DNA from: an uncultured Pelagibacteraceae bacterium
GTDB taxonomy: Bacteria; Pseudomonadota; Alphaproteobacteria; Pelagibacterales; Pelagibacteraceae
Assembly: GCA_902546145.1 (NCBI GenBank)
Contig: CACCIT010000002.1
Span: 1-64,000, forward strand
DNA: 64,000 nucleotides
Reading direction: 5' to 3'
A program made the translations under genes and the position numbers. The number at the start of each line of letters is the position of its first letter. The stretch's first letter is position 1. Below, piece by piece: positions 31,933 to 43,718 of this stretch. The notes beneath the pieces were generated by a model that was given only the letters and a program-made list of their open reading frames with translations, had not been told where the DNA came from and did no database searches.

Positions 31933-32771
31933 AATTAAATTTAAAGTCTCATGCTAAAATCAACTTAGCTCTCAATGTAATAGGAAAAAATAAATCATTA
32001 CATAAAATTGAAAGCATCATTAGTTTTATCGATTTGTATGATGTTATTTCAATAAAAAAAATAGGAGGTGAAAAACATAATATCTCTTTTCAAGGGAAAT
32101 TTGCGAAAGGTATTGGAAAAAAAAATACTGTTCAAAAACTCTTTAAAATATTAGGTCGAGAAAAGTTACTACTAAATCAAAAATTTAGAGTTTCTATAAC
32201 AAAGAATATTCCTCAAAAAGCAGGACTTGGTGGTGGTTCTATAAATGCTGCGAGTATTTTAAATTTTTTAAATCAAAAAAAGGTAATTAAAATTAGTGAA
32301 AAGAAAATTTTGGAGGTTTGCTCTGAAATAGGGTCTGATGTTTATTTAGGTATAAAACCGTCTAGCTCAGTTTTACTTTCAAACAATAAAATTAAAAAAT
32401 TTTTTAATTGTCCGACACTAAATATGCTTTTAATAAAGCCCAATTTTGGTTGTGCGACAAAAAAAATTTATTCTAACGTTAAAAATTTTACAAAACCAAA
32501 ATTTAATAATCCAAAAAAAAATATGTTTGGTTATAATTTTTTAAAAAATCAAAGTAATACTTTAGAAGATGTTGCAATTTCAAAATACCCACAAATAAAA
32601 AAGATTAAGTTATTTTTAGAAAAGACTAATAATCCTGAGTTTGTAAGAATGACTGGGTCTGGATCTACAGTAATTGCATACTATAAATCAGTCAAAGACT
32701 GTAATTCAGCAAAAGTTCAATTTAAGAGGAAATTTAAAAATTGTTGGTTGTATGTATCAAAAACTATATAA
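31929..32771 (+). CDS. ispE: 4-diphosphocytidyl-2-C-methyl-D-erythritol kinase
   Basis: SHAKINLALNVIGK, IPQKAGLGGGSINAASIL, MTGSGSTVIAYY. Confidence 0.95.
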   Translation: MKLNLKSHAKINLALNVIGKNKSLHKIESIISFIDLYDVISIKKIGGEKHNISFQGKFAKGIGKKNTVQKLFKILGREKLLLNQKFRVSITKNIPQKAGLGGGSINAASILNFLNQKKVIKISEKKILEVCSEIGSDVYLGIKPSSSVLLSNNKIKKFFNCPTLNMLLIKPNFGCATKKIYSNVKNFTKPKFNNPKKNMFGYNFLKNQSNTLEDVAISKYPQIKKIKLFLEKTNNPEFVRMTGSGSTVIAYYKSVKDCNSAKVQFKRKFKNCWLYVSKTI

Positions 32772-32805
32772 ATTTATTTTTTTTGTGTTATAGGAACTAT
32801 AATAT

Positions 32806-32879
32806 TGGGGCGTAGCCAAGCGGTAAGGCACGGGTTTTTGGTACCTGCATCCTAGGTTCGAATCCTAGCGCCCCAGCCA
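32806..32879 (+). tRNA. tRNA-Gln (anticodon TTG), CCA encoded
   Basis: Acceptor TGGGGCG/CGCCCCA, D-loop AGCCAAGCGGTAAGGCA, anticodon loop TTTTGGT, T-arm CCTAGGTTCGAATCCTAG, discriminator G, CCA at 32877-32879. Confidence 0.96.
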
Positions 32880-32884
32880 TATAT

Positions 32885-34159
32885 ATGGATAAATTTTTAG
32901 ATAAAATTTTTTTTAGGTCCAAAAATCTTAATTATATAAGTAAAAATATAAAAAACATATCCCAGAACACTCCTGCAAAAAAAATTTTTGAAGCAATTAA
33001 CAATTACTCAGAAAATAGTGAATTAAGATTTGTTGGAGGATGTATTAGAAAAATTATAAATCGAGAAGAAGTAGATGACATTGATTTAGCAACCAACATT
33101 ACACCAGATGAAGTTTGTGATGCACTAAATAAACATCAAATTAAATTTTTTGAGTCGGGTAAAGAACACGGCACGATAACTGCAGTAATAAATGAAAAAA
33201 ACTATGAAATTACTTCACTTAGAAAAGACGTTGCTACAGACGGAAGACATGCAAAAGTTGAATTTACTTCTGATTGGAAAGAAGATTCAAAAAGAAGAGA
33301 TTTTACAATTAATGCTATTTACTCTGATAGTTTAGGAAATTTATTTGATCCACAAAATGGTAAGCTAGATTTAAATAAAGGTGTTTTAAAATTTATTGGA
33401 GATCCAGAAAAAAGAATTCAAGAGGATTATTTAAGAATATTAAGATATTTCCGTTTTCATATTAATTACTCAACTGAAAATCATAAAACAGAGATAATTA
33501 AAATATTTAAAAAAAATATCAAAGGTATTTCGAACTTATCTGCTGAAAGATTATTAGATGAATTTAAAAAGACAGTTAAATCAAAAAATTTTCTCAAATT
33601 ATTTGAAGATCAACAAAGTTTAGAAATATTAGAAATAGTATTTCCACAATTTAAAAATATTAATCATTTTAAGAAGCTAAATTCATTTAGTTCTAAAGTT
33701 ATTAGCAACTTTGATTTTATTTTTATAATTGCGTTACTGATTATTGATGAAACAGACAATACTGATTATTTCATTTACAAATTTAAAATCTCAAAAAAAG
33801 ATCAAAAGAGGCTCAAATTAATTCATTATTTTTTCAAAGAAAAGGTGAATATTAAAAGTTTTACAGAAAAAAACTTTAATAAAATATTTTATTATAATGG
33901 CAGACAAACTGTAATTGATATAATTAATTTTAAATTGATCTTTTCAAGTAAGGTGGAAAATAAATTATTAAAATTACTTAAAATTTATGAAAATAAAACA
34001 TTGCCTGAATTAAAAATTGGAGCAAATATTTTAATGTCTAAGTATAAAATTCCTGAGGGTAAAATTTTAGGTAATAAATTGAAACTTATAGAAGAAACCT
34101 GGGTTCAAAATGGATTTCAAATTTCAGATAAACAGGTTGAAAAAATTGCAAAAAGTTAA
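32885..34159 (+). CDS. cca: CCA tRNA nucleotidyltransferase
   Basis: [51 protein letters not shown]. Confidence 0.96.
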   Translation: MDKFLDKIFFRSKNLNYISKNIKNISQNTPAKKIFEAINNYSENSELRFVGGCIRKIINREEVDDIDLATNITPDEVCDALNKHQIKFFESGKEHGTITAVINEKNYEITSLRKDVATDGRHAKVEFTSDWKEDSKRRDFTINAIYSDSLGNLFDPQNGKLDLNKGVLKFIGDPEKRIQEDYLRILRYFRFHINYSTENHKTEIIKIFKKNIKGISNLSAERLLDEFKKTVKSKNFLKLFEDQQSLEILEIVFPQFKNINHFKKLNSFSSKVISNFDFIFIIALLIIDETDNTDYFIYKFKISKKDQKRLKLIHYFFKEKVNIKSFTEKNFNKIFYYNGRQTVIDIINFKLIFSSKVENKLLKLLKIYENKTLPELKIGANILMSKYKIPEGKILGNKLKLIEETWVQNGFQISDKQVEKIAKS

Positions 34160-34632
34160 ATATATTTAACGTCTTTAATTTCAAAATTCTTTGTTCCAGA
34201 AGGAGTGCTTATTTCTACAAGATCACTTTTATTTTTTCCTATTAATCCTTTTCCAATTGGTGACTGAAAGAAAATTAATTTTTGTTTTAAGTCAGCTTCA
34301 TCTTTTCCAACAATTTTATAATTTATTTTTTCCCCACTATCTAAGTCTTCTAAATATACAGTTGATCCAAAAATTACTTTACCTTCATTATTTAATTTAG
34401 TTACATCAATCACATTAGCTCTAGCTATTATGTCGTTTATTTCAGTAATCCTACCTTCATTATGAGATTGTTCTTCTTTTGCAGCGTGATATTCGGCATT
34501 TTCCTTGAGATCTCCATGCGATCTTGCTTCAGCAATTGCGGCAACTATCTCAGGTCTTTTATTTTCTTTTAAAAAAATAAGTTCTTCCTCTAATTTTTTT
34601 AAACCATTTAAAGTAATAGGTTCTTTTTCCAT
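34156..34632 (-). CDS. greA: Transcription elongation factor GreA
   Basis: [47 protein letters not shown]. Confidence 0.98.
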   Translation of the reverse strand: MEKEPITLNGLKKLEEELIFLKENKRPEIVAAIAEARSHGDLKENAEYHAAKEEQSHNEGRITEINDIIARANVIDVTKLNNEGKVIFGSTVYLEDLDSGEKINYKIVGKDEADLKQKLIFFQSPIGKGLIGKNKSDLVEISTPSGTKNFEIKDVKYI

Positions 34633-34636
34633 TTTT

Positions 34637-35464
34637 TTATTTCCACTTAGCTAAAGGAGGTAACGACATTAAAATTCCTTCTACATTACCACCAGTTTGT
34701 AATCCAAATTTAGTTCCTCTGTCATACAGTAAATTAAATTCTGCGTAACGTCCTCTTTTAATATACTGCTTCTCTTTTTCTTTTAAAGACCATTTTTTCT
34801 TAATTTTTTTTCTAATAATTTCATTAAACATCATTTGAAAAGTAATACCAACATCTCTTACAAATTTAAAATCTTTTTCGAAATTATCATCTTTATAATC
34901 AAAAAAAATTCCCCCAATTCCTCTAGCTTCTTTTCTGTGGGGTAAATAAAAATATTCATCGCACCATTTTTTATATTTTTTATAATAATTTTTATTATGT
35001 TGATCACACATTAACTTCAAAGTTTTATGAAATTTATTTTTTTCATTGTCATCTTTTATAGCTGGAGTTAAATCCATTCCCCCACCAAACCAATTTTTTT
35101 GAGTGCTGATATATCTTGTATTAAAATGCATAGCTGGAATGTGTGGATTTTGCATATGCATAACTATTGAAATTCCTGAGGCCCAAAATCTAGGATCTTT
35201 CTCAGCTCCTGGTATATTTTTTTGAAATTTTTTTGGAAATTTTCCATATACCTTTGAGAAATTTACTCCAACTTTTTCAAAAATTTTTCCATTTTTTAAA
35301 ATTCTATATTCACCACCACCTTCATCTTTTTTAGAGTTTCTTTTCCAAGAAGTTGATTCAAATTTTATTTTGTTGTTTTCTAATTCAAGTATGTCATTGC
35401 AAATTGCATTTTGTAATAATTTGAACCAACTGCTAGCTAGGTCTTTTTTAATTGAATTGTCCAT
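34637..35464 (-). CDS. hemF: Oxygen-dependent coproporphyrinogen III oxidase
   Basis: [68 protein letters not shown]. Confidence 0.98.
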   Translation of the reverse strand: MDNSIKKDLASSWFKLLQNAICNDILELENNKIKFESTSWKRNSKKDEGGGEYRILKNGKIFEKVGVNFSKVYGKFPKKFQKNIPGAEKDPRFWASGISIVMHMQNPHIPAMHFNTRYISTQKNWFGGGMDLTPAIKDDNEKNKFHKTLKLMCDQHNKNYYKKYKKWCDEYFYLPHRKEARGIGGIFFDYKDDNFEKDFKFVRDVGITFQMMFNEIIRKKIKKKWSLKEKEKQYIKRGRYAEFNLLYDRGTKFGLQTGGNVEGILMSLPPLAKWK

Positions 35465-35465
35465 A

Positions 35466-35924
35466 TTACATTAAATTATTTTGCCTTAAACTTTCAGCCA
35501 AAACTATTGCAACTGAGGATGCTATATTTAGAGATCTCGCATTTTCTTTCATTGGAATTTTTAGACGATCACAAATCAGCCTATGAACCTTCTCTGGAAC
35601 ACCAGCGCTCTCTCTTCCAAATAATATTGTATCATCAGCTTTAAAATTAAATTTAGTATAATTTATAGAACCCTTTGTTGTCATTAAAACAATTCTTTGA
35701 TTCTTTTTTTCTTCAAAAAAATGTTCTGCACTTTGGTAAAATTTAATTTTATCATAGTCCATGTAGTCCATTACAACTCTTTTGAACCTTTTGTCAGATA
35801 ATAAAAATCCACAAGGCTCAATAATTTCTAATTCCGCTCCTAAACAGGCACATGTTCGTATAATTGCAGCTGTATTCTGTGGAATATCTGGCTCGTATAG
35901 TGAAATTTTAGGTCTTGGTTTCAT
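35466..35924 (-). CDS. trmL: tRNA (cytidine(34)-2'-O)-methyltransferase
   Basis: PDIPQNTAAIIRTCACLGAELEIIEPCGF, LFGRESAGVPE, RSLNIASSVAIVLAE. Confidence 0.96.
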   Translation of the reverse strand: MKPRPKISLYEPDIPQNTAAIIRTCACLGAELEIIEPCGFLLSDKRFKRVVMDYMDYDKIKFYQSAEHFFEEKKNQRIVLMTTKGSINYTKFNFKADDTILFGRESAGVPEKVHRLICDRLKIPMKENARSLNIASSVAIVLAESLRQNNLM

Positions 35925-35954
35925 CCGTAATGTGTCATTCTTTCAGTAGAAAAA

Positions 35955-35984
35955 TTGCTGTTATCTTATAAGAAATCGTATATT
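35955..35984 (+). promoter_or_regulatory. Candidate sigma70-like promoter for petABC
   Basis: TTGCTG (35955-35960) - 18 nt - TATATT (35979-35984), about 32 nt before the petA start. Confidence 0.4.
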
Positions 35985-36015
35985 AAGTTAATTTTTTAAC
36001 AAAAAGCTATTTAAA

Positions 36016-36528
36016 ATGTCAGATAAAAAGCCAAAAAAAAGAAGAGATTTTTTATTTACAGCGACCACAGCAGTAGGTGCAGTTGGAGCTGCAGCAGTAG
36101 TGTGGCCCATGGTAGATCAAATGAATCCAGATGCTTCAGTTAAAGCATTAGCAAGTACCGAGGTAGATGTAAGTTCAGTCAAACCTGGAAACACAATTAC
36201 AGTTCTATGGAGAGGAAAACCAGTTTTCATCAGAAGAAGAACACAAGAAGAGATCGACGAAGCAAGATCTGTTAAAATGGAAGAATTAATTCATCCAGAA
36301 AAAGATGAGGATAGAGCAAAAAATCCTGAATGGTTGGTCATGCTTGGAGTTTGTACTCATTTAGGATGTGTGCCTTTGAATGACAAAGGTGATTATAATG
36401 GATGGTTTTGTCCTTGTCATGGTTCTCACTATGATACATCTGGAAGAATTAGAAAAGGACCAGCTCCTTGGAATATGGAAGTTCCAAAGTATGAATTCGT
36501 TAACGCAAACACAATTAAAATAGGATAG
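36016..36528 (+). CDS. petA: Ubiquinol-cytochrome c reductase iron-sulfur subunit
   Basis: [18 protein letters not shown] Tat-like leader; Rieske boxes CTHLGCVP and CPCHGSHYD. Confidence 0.98.
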   Translation: MSDKKPKKRRDFLFTATTAVGAVGAAAVVWPMVDQMNPDASVKALASTEVDVSSVKPGNTITVLWRGKPVFIRRRTQEEIDEARSVKMEELIHPEKDEDRAKNPEWLVMLGVCTHLGCVPLNDKGDYNGWFCPCHGSHYDTSGRIRKGPAPWNMEVPKYEFVNANTIKIG

Positions 36529-36535
36529 TATATTA

Positions 36536-37798
36536 ATGAGTGATCACGATTATAGACCTAAATCAAAAGTTGGTCAGTGGTTTAATGATAGATTACCGTT
36601 ACTTACTCTTGCAAATCATTTAACGGATTATCCTACTCCAAAAAACTTAAATTACTGGTGGACATTTGGAGGAATTTTAACTTTTTGCTTAATCACACAA
36701 ATTATAACTGGATTAACTTTGGCAATGCACTACATTGCTCATGCTGACATGGCATTTGAGAGTGTTGAGCATATCATGAGAGATGTGAACTATGGATGGT
36801 TAATTAGATACATTCATGCAAATGGAGCATCAATGTTTTTTCTTGCTGTATATATTCATATCTTTAGATCGTTATTTTATGGTTCTTACAAAGCACCAAG
36901 AGAAATAATTTGGATTATTGGAATAGTAATCTACTTGTTAATGATGGCAGCTGCATTCATGGGCTACGTTTTACCTTGGGGACAAATGAGTTTCTGGGGA
37001 GCAACTGTTATTACAAATTTATTTAGTGCAATCCCATTAGTAGGTGAGGGAATTGTAACATGGTTATGGGGTGGATACTCAGTTGATAATCCAACTTTAA
37101 CAAGATTTTTCACTCTACATTACTTAATTCCATTTTTAATAGCAGGACTTGTAATTTTACATATATGGGCTCTGCATGTACCTGGAAATAATAATCCAGT
37201 TGGTATTGATATCAAAAAACCTTCAAAGGACACTGTCCCATTCCATCCATACATTGTAATTAAAGATGGTTTCGCATTATTAATGTTTATGATTGTTTTT
37301 GCATTTTTTGTTTTTTATACGCCAAATATTTTGGGTCACGCAGATAATTACATAGAGGCAAATCCTATGGTAACTCCAGCTCATATAGTTCCAGAATGGT
37401 ATTTGTTACCTTTTTATGCGATATTAAGATCGGTACCAGATAAACTACTTGGAGTAATTGCAATGCTATCTGCTATCTTAATACTTGCAGCTTTACCTTG
37501 GTTAGATACTTCAAAAATTAGATCAGCAGTATTTAGACCTTTGTACAAACAGTTTTACTGGATTTTAGTAGCAGACGTTTTAATTCTTGGTTACATGGGG
37601 GCAATGCCTGCAGAAGGTCTTTATTTATTAATTGCAAGAGTAGCAACTGCCTATTATTTCTTACATTTCTTGGTTATCCTCCCTGTGCTTGGATTTAAAG
37701 AGAGAACATTACCTGTTCCACTAAGTATAACGGAACCTATTTTAGGTGGATCACCTAACTTAGCAGCAGCAAAACACAGAGAAAGTAAAATAAAATAA
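36536..37798 (+). CDS. petB: Cytochrome b
   Basis: [68 protein letters not shown]. Confidence 0.99.
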   Translation: MSDHDYRPKSKVGQWFNDRLPLLTLANHLTDYPTPKNLNYWWTFGGILTFCLITQIITGLTLAMHYIAHADMAFESVEHIMRDVNYGWLIRYIHANGASMFFLAVYIHIFRSLFYGSYKAPREIIWIIGIVIYLLMMAAAFMGYVLPWGQMSFWGATVITNLFSAIPLVGEGIVTWLWGGYSVDNPTLTRFFTLHYLIPFLIAGLVILHIWALHVPGNNNPVGIDIKKPSKDTVPFHPYIVIKDGFALLMFMIVFAFFVFYTPNILGHADNYIEANPMVTPAHIVPEWYLLPFYAILRSVPDKLLGVIAMLSAILILAALPWLDTSKIRSAVFRPLYKQFYWILVADVLILGYMGAMPAEGLYLLIARVATAYYFLHFLVILPVLGFKERTLPVPLSITEPILGGSPNLAAAKHRESKIK

Positions 37799-37799
37799 A

Positions 37800-38579
37800 G
37801 TGAAAAAGTTATTTAAATTAATTTTAATACTTTCATTTTTTTCTCTAAATAGTGTCCAAACATTTGCTGCAGAAAAAGTAGATTATCTTAAAACAGATTG
37901 GAGTTTTAAAGGTCTTTTTGGAAAATTTGATAGGGCAGCTCTTCAAAGAGGGTATCAAGTTTATACTGAAGTTTGTGCTTCTTGCCATTCAATGAAATAT
38001 TTGAGCTATAGAAATTTATCAGAAGAGGGCGGACCAGAGTTTTCAGAGGCAGCTGCAAAAGCAATAGCTGCTTCTTTTGAGGTTGCAGATGGACCTAACG
38101 CTGATGGCGAAATGTTTACTAGACCTGGAAAACTTTCAGATAAATTTGTGATGCCATATGACAATGTAAAAGCCGCACAAGCAGCTAATGGAGGAGCTTA
38201 TCCACCAGATATGTCTGTTTTAGTTAAAGCAAGAGGTGGTGGAGTTGATTATATTTATTCTTTACTTCAAGGTTATGAAGATCCACCAAGTGGAGTAACT
38301 TTAGATGATGGAGTTTATTACAACAAATATATGTATGGTAATAAGATTAGAATGGCAGCACCATTATCAGATGGAATTGTAGAGTATGGCGATGGCACTA
38401 ATGCATCAGTTGAACAGATGTCAAAAGATGTAACAACATTTTTAATGTGGGCTGCAGAGCCTCACTTAGAAGCAAGACACCAAATGGGATTTAAAGCTAT
38501 AGTATATTTGATTATTTTAACTATTTTAGTTTACTTTAGTATGAAGAAAATCTGGTCACGTGTTGAATCTGAAGTTTAA
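37800..38579 (+). CDS. petC: Cytochrome c1
   Basis: CASCHSMK heme motif; GGAYPPDMSVLVKARGGGVDYIYSLL; GTG start. Confidence 0.97.
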   Translation: MKKLFKLILILSFFSLNSVQTFAAEKVDYLKTDWSFKGLFGKFDRAALQRGYQVYTEVCASCHSMKYLSYRNLSEEGGPEFSEAAAKAIAASFEVADGPNADGEMFTRPGKLSDKFVMPYDNVKAAQAANGGAYPPDMSVLVKARGGGVDYIYSLLQGYEDPPSGVTLDDGVYYNKYMYGNKIRMAAPLSDGIVEYGDGTNASVEQMSKDVTTFLMWAAEPHLEARHQMGFKAIVYLIILTILVYFSMKKIWSRVESEV

Positions 38580-39629
38580 CACATCTCCATCTTTAACAAT
38601 ATAATCTTTTCCTTCCAATCTCATTTTCCCATTTGCTTTAGAATTTACCCAGCCATCATTTGCTATAAAATCTTCATAAGAAATAGTTTCAGCTCGTATA
38701 AAGCCTTTTTCAAAATCAGTATGTATTTCACCTGCTGCCTTAGGAGCTGTACAATTTTTTTTAATTGTCCATGCTCTTGTTTCTTCAGGACCCGATGTAA
38801 AATAAGTGTCTAGTTCTAGTATATTGTAACCTTTTTGAATTAACATATTTAATCCAGTTTCTTTTAAACCTATCATTTCCATATAATTTTTTTTCTCTTC
38901 AACAGGTAGCTCATTAATCTGATTTTCAATATCAGCTGATACAATAAGTGTATTTTCATTCCCAAATTTTTCTATGAAATCATTTGTATATTTATTACCA
39001 TTCTGAACACTTTGTTCATCAACATTACAAACATATATTTTTGGCTTAATTGATAATAAACCGCTTTGATTTAATTGCTTCGTATCAAATTGTGTTTTTA
39101 GAACTGAAATATCTTTATCATTATTTATGCAATCTAGAGCGATTTCTAAAATTTTAAGCTGCTCCTCATCTACATTTTTCTTGTTATTTTTTTCCAATCT
39201 TTTTTGAATACTTTCAAGATCTGCTAGCATCATTTCAGTTTCAATAATTTCCAAATCTCTCACTGGGTTTACATCAGGATTAACATTTTGGATATCATCT
39301 GAATCAAAACATCTAATCATATGAATTACAGCATCAACTTCTCTGATATGAGAAAGAAATTTATTTCCTAATCCTTCTCCCTTTGAAGCTCCTTTTACAA
39401 GACCAGCAATATCAACGAATGAAATTGTAGTATTAATTACCTTTTTAGAGTTAGAGACTTTTGATAATTTAGACAATCTTTCATCTGGTACGGGAACTAC
39501 ACCAACATTTGGATCAATTGTACAAAATGGAAAATTAGCTGCTTGTGCTTTACTAGAATTTGTTAGTGCATTAAAAAGCGTAGACTTACCAACATTTGGC
39601 AAACCAACAATTCCACATTTAAAACTCAT
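38556..39629 (-). CDS. ychF: Redox-regulated ATPase YchF/OLA1
   Basis: CGIVGLPNVGKSTLFNALT, FVDIAGLVKGASKGEGLGNKFL, C-terminal TGS-like region. Confidence 0.98.
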   Translation of the reverse strand: MSFKCGIVGLPNVGKSTLFNALTNSSKAQAANFPFCTIDPNVGVVPVPDERLSKLSKVSNSKKVINTTISFVDIAGLVKGASKGEGLGNKFLSHIREVDAVIHMIRCFDSDDIQNVNPDVNPVRDLEIIETEMMLADLESIQKRLEKNNKKNVDEEQLKILEIALDCINNDKDISVLKTQFDTKQLNQSGLLSIKPKIYVCNVDEQSVQNGNKYTNDFIEKFGNENTLIVSADIENQINELPVEEKKNYMEMIGLKETGLNMLIQKGYNILELDTYFTSGPEETRAWTIKKNCTAPKAAGEIHTDFEKGFIRAETISYEDFIANDGWVNSKANGKMRLEGKDYIVKDGDVLNFRFNT

Positions 39630-40189
39630 TATTTATTATTAACTGTACTTGAAAATAGATCTAATTTTTTTTCAATTAATATTGAAATTGAATCAGTAAT
39701 ATTATTTGTAATTTTTTCCAATCCAACCATTTCATCTTCATCAAAATTTTGAAGTACAAAATCACTTACTTCCATATTGTCTTTTGGTTTTCCAATACCA
39801 ATTCTTACTCTAGAATAATCTTTACCAATAAATTTATCTATTGAAGCTATACCATTATGACCTGCGCTAGATCCACCAAACTTAGCTTTAATTTTTCCAA
39901 ATTCTACATCCAAGTCATCATGAAAAACTATGACATCCTCGGCATCAATTTTAAAATATTCTATTAGTTCTCTTATACAAATTCCTGAATTATTCATGAA
40001 AGTTAAAGGTTTAATTGCATATATTTTTTTGTCTCCAACATTTCCTGTTGTAAGCAAACCTTTAAATTTTGGCTTTTGTTTTGATAGACCAAATTTTTTA
40101 TTTATTGAGTCTATAATTTTAAAACCTACATTATGTCTATTGTTTTCACTATCGGGCGTTGGGTTACCTAGTCCTACAAATAAAAGCAT
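39629..40189 (-). CDS. pth: Peptidyl-tRNA hydrolase
   Basis: VGLGNPTPDSENNRHNVGF, KPLTFMNNSG, VFHDDLDVEFGKIKAKFGGSSAGHNGI. Confidence 0.98.
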   Translation of the reverse strand: MLLFVGLGNPTPDSENNRHNVGFKIIDSINKKFGLSKQKPKFKGLLTTGNVGDKKIYAIKPLTFMNNSGICIRELIEYFKIDAEDVIVFHDDLDVEFGKIKAKFGGSSAGHNGIASIDKFIGKDYSRVRIGIGKPKDNMEVSDFVLQNFDEDEMVGLEKITNNITDSISILIEKKLDLFSSTVNNK

Positions 40190-40229
40190 GAGAATTTTTT
40201 AATGGAAAACAAACTTTAGTTTAAATAAT

Positions 40230-40931
40230 TTATTTTTTTTCTTCAGCAGGCTTATCTTCGCCTTCTTTTTTATCACCCTCTGCTGCTGGCTTGTCTCCTT
40301 CGGCTGCTGCACCTTCTGCACCCGCTTCTCCCTCGGCAGCTTCAGCTTCGGCTGGTTTTTCTGGCTCTTTCATAACAGTTGGAGCCGCAAGTGTTGCAAT
40401 AACGAAATCCCTACCTTGAATAGTTGGTACAACTTCAGGATCTAGATTAATCGATGAAATTTTAAAACTTACTCCAATATCAATACCATCTAAATCAATT
40501 AAAAGATTGTCAGGTATTTTTTCACTTGGACATTTTAATTCAACTTTTCTTCTTACAATATTCAATACGCCACCTTTTTTTAATCCAGGTGATTTTTCAT
40601 GATTAATAAATTTAACTGGAACCTCAATTCTAATTTTAAGACCAGGCACAACTCTTAAAAAATCAACATGTATAGGTTCGTCTGACAAGATGTGATATTT
40701 TACTTCTCTTGGAAGTACATTTTGTGGCTTACCATTTACATTTAATGTAAGAATTGTAGATAAAAAATTTGAGTCTTCTAACATCGACTTTAGCAGTTTC
40801 TTAGATATAGAAACTTTTTCATTTTGAGCTTCTCCGCCGTAAATTATAGCCGGAACTTCTCCATTATCTCTTAGTGAGTTAAGCTCACCTTTTGTTTTAG
40901 TATCTCTGATGTTAGCTTCTAAAGTATTCAT
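40230..40931 (-). CDS. rplY: 50S ribosomal protein L25/CTC with acidic Ala/Glu-rich tail
   Basis: L25 N-domain RDTKTKGELNSLRDNGEVPAIIYGG; TL5 domain; low-complexity C-terminus. Confidence 0.95.
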   Translation of the reverse strand: MNTLEANIRDTKTKGELNSLRDNGEVPAIIYGGEAQNEKVSISKKLLKSMLEDSNFLSTILTLNVNGKPQNVLPREVKYHILSDEPIHVDFLRVVPGLKIRIEVPVKFINHEKSPGLKKGGVLNIVRRKVELKCPSEKIPDNLLIDLDGIDIGVSFKISSINLDPEVVPTIQGRDFVIATLAAPTVMKEPEKPAEAEAAEGEAGAEGAAAEGDKPAAEGDKKEGEDKPAEEKK

Positions 40932-40976
40932 AAAAACAAGGGTTTTTAGCTCAAGATCCTTAATAACACAAGGTAA

Positions 40977-41909
40977 TTATTTAAATAAATCAGATACAGA
41001 AGTAGAATTTGATATTCTTTTAATTGCTTCACCCATTAGCCCTGAAATAGATAAAACTTCAATGTTTTTTGCACCTTTTATTTTGTCACTATTATCAATT
41101 GTGTCTGTAATTACTAAATTTTTGATAACAGAATTTTTAATTTTTTTGACCGCTTCACCACTAAGAACGCCATGAGTAATATAAACGTAAACTTCTTTTG
41201 CACCTCTATCTTTTAAAGCTTTAGCTGCATTTACAATTGTTCCACCTGAGTCGATGATATCATCTACAATTATACACGTCTTACCTTTTACATCCCCAAT
41301 TACATTCATAACCTGAGATTGTCCTGGCTTAGGTCTTCTTTTATCTACTATGGCTAGACCAACATTTAAAAGTTTTCCAAGAGATCTTGCTCTTTCAGTA
41401 CCGCCCACATCTGGAGCAACACAAATCATATTTTTACTTTTAATTTTTTTCTTAACGTGTCTTGCAAAAATAGGAGTGGCAAACAAGTTATCTACAGGAA
41501 TATCAAAAAATCCTTGAATTTGTCCTGCGTGCAAATCTACTGTTACAACACGATCGGCTCCTGCTTTTGTTATAAGGTTAGATACTAGTTTTGCTGAAAT
41601 TGAAGTTCTTGGGACAACTTTTCTATCTTGTCTTGCATAGCCAAAATATGGAATTACAGCAGTTATATTTTTGGCAGATGATCTTTTTAAAGCATCTATA
41701 CATAATAAAAGTTCCATTAAATTATCATTCGCTGGTGAAGAAACAGACTGAATAATAAAAATACTATTTCCTCTTATGTTTTCATTAATCTCAACATAAA
41801 TTTCACCATCAGAAAAATTTCTAATACTTGAATTGACTAATTTAGATTTTAAATATTTAGCAATATTCTTACTAAGAGGTTTATTGCTATTTCCTGATAA
41901 TAATTTCAT
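40977..41909 (-). CDS. prs: Ribose-phosphate pyrophosphokinase
   Basis: [46 protein letters not shown]. Confidence 0.98.
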   Translation of the reverse strand: MKLLSGNSNKPLSKNIAKYLKSKLVNSSIRNFSDGEIYVEINENIRGNSIFIIQSVSSPANDNLMELLLCIDALKRSSAKNITAVIPYFGYARQDRKVVPRTSISAKLVSNLITKAGADRVVTVDLHAGQIQGFFDIPVDNLFATPIFARHVKKKIKSKNMICVAPDVGGTERARSLGKLLNVGLAIVDKRRPKPGQSQVMNVIGDVKGKTCIIVDDIIDSGGTIVNAAKALKDRGAKEVYVYITHGVLSGEAVKKIKNSVIKNLVITDTIDNSDKIKGAKNIEVLSISGLMGEAIKRISNSTSVSDLFK

Positions 41910-41917
41910 GAAAAAAC

Positions 41918-42676
41918 CTAATTAAGCATAATTATTGAAATATTTCTACCATAATCAGCATGATTTAAACTTTTTGATCTTCTTGCACTAAAAAATTTAT
42001 TTTTAGCATCAAATGTATCAATATTAATTTTTTCTATTTTTTTCACACCAGATTTAAGAATTAATGATTTAACATAACCAGATAAGTTAAAATATAACTT
42101 TTCTTTACTTATTTTAAAAAATTTATGATTAGTTTTGTCTTTTCTTATAAATTTTTGATAAAAGTCTTTTTGAACTTCATAATTTTTAACTGATATTGAT
42201 GGACCTATAACTGCTGTAATATTTTTTGTTTTAGACCCTCTCTTAACCATAAATTTAATCACTTTTGATATAATTCCCTTAAAGGCACCTTTCCATCCTG
42301 AATGAATTGCAGCTATCATTTTTCTCTGATTGTCAAAAATAAGTATTGGTACACAATCTGCAGTCAAAACCGCAATAGGTAAATATACTTGGTCAGTAAT
42401 AATTGCATCAGCCTTAGGTTTTATTTTTGATTTATATTTTTTGTCAATAAACACAAATTTATTACTATGAATTTGGTTAAGTAAAAAAATATTTTTTGAT
42501 TTCTTGGAAATTTTATTTTTAACAATATTTAAATTTTTTTTTACATTTGCACTATTGTCACTTGAACCTGGGCCACAATTTAAACTTTTATAAATATTTT
42601 TTGATACACCACCGATGCTATTAAAAAAACCATGTTTAATAGCTTTATATTGTGAAAGTTTTTTAGATTTAATCAA
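41918..42676 (-). CDS. pgeF: Polyphenol oxidase/laccase-domain protein (YfiH/PgeF)
   Basis: [50 protein letters not shown]. Confidence 0.94.
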   Translation of the reverse strand: MIKSKKLSQYKAIKHGFFNSIGGVSKNIYKSLNCGPGSSDNSANVKKNLNIVKNKISKKSKNIFLLNQIHSNKFVFIDKKYKSKIKPKADAIITDQVYLPIAVLTADCVPILIFDNQRKMIAAIHSGWKGAFKGIISKVIKFMVKRGSKTKNITAVIGPSISVKNYEVQKDFYQKFIRKDKTNHKFFKISKEKLYFNLSGYVKSLILKSGVKKIEKINIDTFDAKNKFFSARRSKSLNHADYGRNISIIMLN

Positions 42677-43718
42677 TTTGAAAACCTGTTTTAAATTTAT
42701 TGTTTTTAACCTTTATCAACATTACTTTAAACAACTCTCCCATTTGTTTCTCATCAATTAAACGTCTAATTCTATAAAATAGATCTGTTTTTTGTGAGAA
42801 GGCTATATCATTGCTTACAATCTCTGCTCTCTGCAAAATTCCCATAGTTGTTAAGAATTTTTTTTGATTAGTAATTAGATGAGCTAGTTTTTCAAACTGA
42901 TTAATATAATTGGCATATAAATTAAAATTTAAATTGTATGTAATATCAGAGTCTCCAATATCTTCTAATATGTTTGAAAATTTATGATCTTTTATTGCTT
43001 GAATAGTATTTTTTATTTTCTGATCTAAATATCCATAATCAATTATTAAAAGTCCTCCATTTCTGTTCTCAATTATTTTACAAATTTTCTTTAGATACTT
43101 GAAAGCCTCTGGAGAGTATTCAATAATTTCTTGATCCTTGGATATTTCAAATTTAAGTTCTTGCTCTATTATTTTAATATCAACTTCTTTATAATTGAAC
43201 TCAGCCTTTTTGTAAGTTTTTAAATTAACATACCTTTCAAGCCAATTATTCTCCTTTTTAAAAAATTGCTTTATTGGAAGTGCATCAAAAAATTCATTTG
43301 CAAGATAAATGCAAGGAAATGCGTTATCGATTTCAACTTCATTTACCCAGATTATTTTTTCAGAATTTAAATTTTTTTTTTGTTCATCAATTAAATATGA
43401 GCTTTTTTCATGAATCATTAAATTACAGGAGTTAAAACAATCTGGAAAATTCTTTAATGTTTCAGATACAACTTTCATCATCTCTCCATTACCAGCGCCT
43501 AGTTCAATTAAGTTAAATTTTTTAGGTGAACCGATGCTTTTCCAAAAAGTTATTACCCATATTGCAATTATTTCTGAAAATAGTCTTGTGATGTTGGGAG
43601 ATGTAATAAAATCACCTTCCTTTCCAAAGGGATTTTTTTTCATATAATAACCATTTTCTTTATCGTAAAGAGCGTGATTTATAAATTGATCTAGAGGTAA
43701 ATTAGTCGACTTGTTCAT
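42669..43718 (-). CDS. SAM-dependent methyltransferase, MidA/NDUFAF7 family
   Basis: GDFITSPNITRLFSEIIAIW, NLIELGAGNGEMM, LANEFFDALPIKQF. Confidence 0.93.
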   Translation of the reverse strand: MNKSTNLPLDQFINHALYDKENGYYMKKNPFGKEGDFITSPNITRLFSEIIAIWVITFWKSIGSPKKFNLIELGAGNGEMMKVVSETLKNFPDCFNSCNLMIHEKSSYLIDEQKKNLNSEKIIWVNEVEIDNAFPCIYLANEFFDALPIKQFFKKENNWLERYVNLKTYKKAEFNYKEVDIKIIEQELKFEISKDQEIIEYSPEAFKYLKKICKIIENRNGGLLIIDYGYLDQKIKNTIQAIKDHKFSNILEDIGDSDITYNLNFNLYANYINQFEKLAHLITNQKKFLTTMGILQRAEIVSNDIAFSQKTDLFYRIRRLIDEKQMGELFKVMLIKVKNNKFKTGFQID

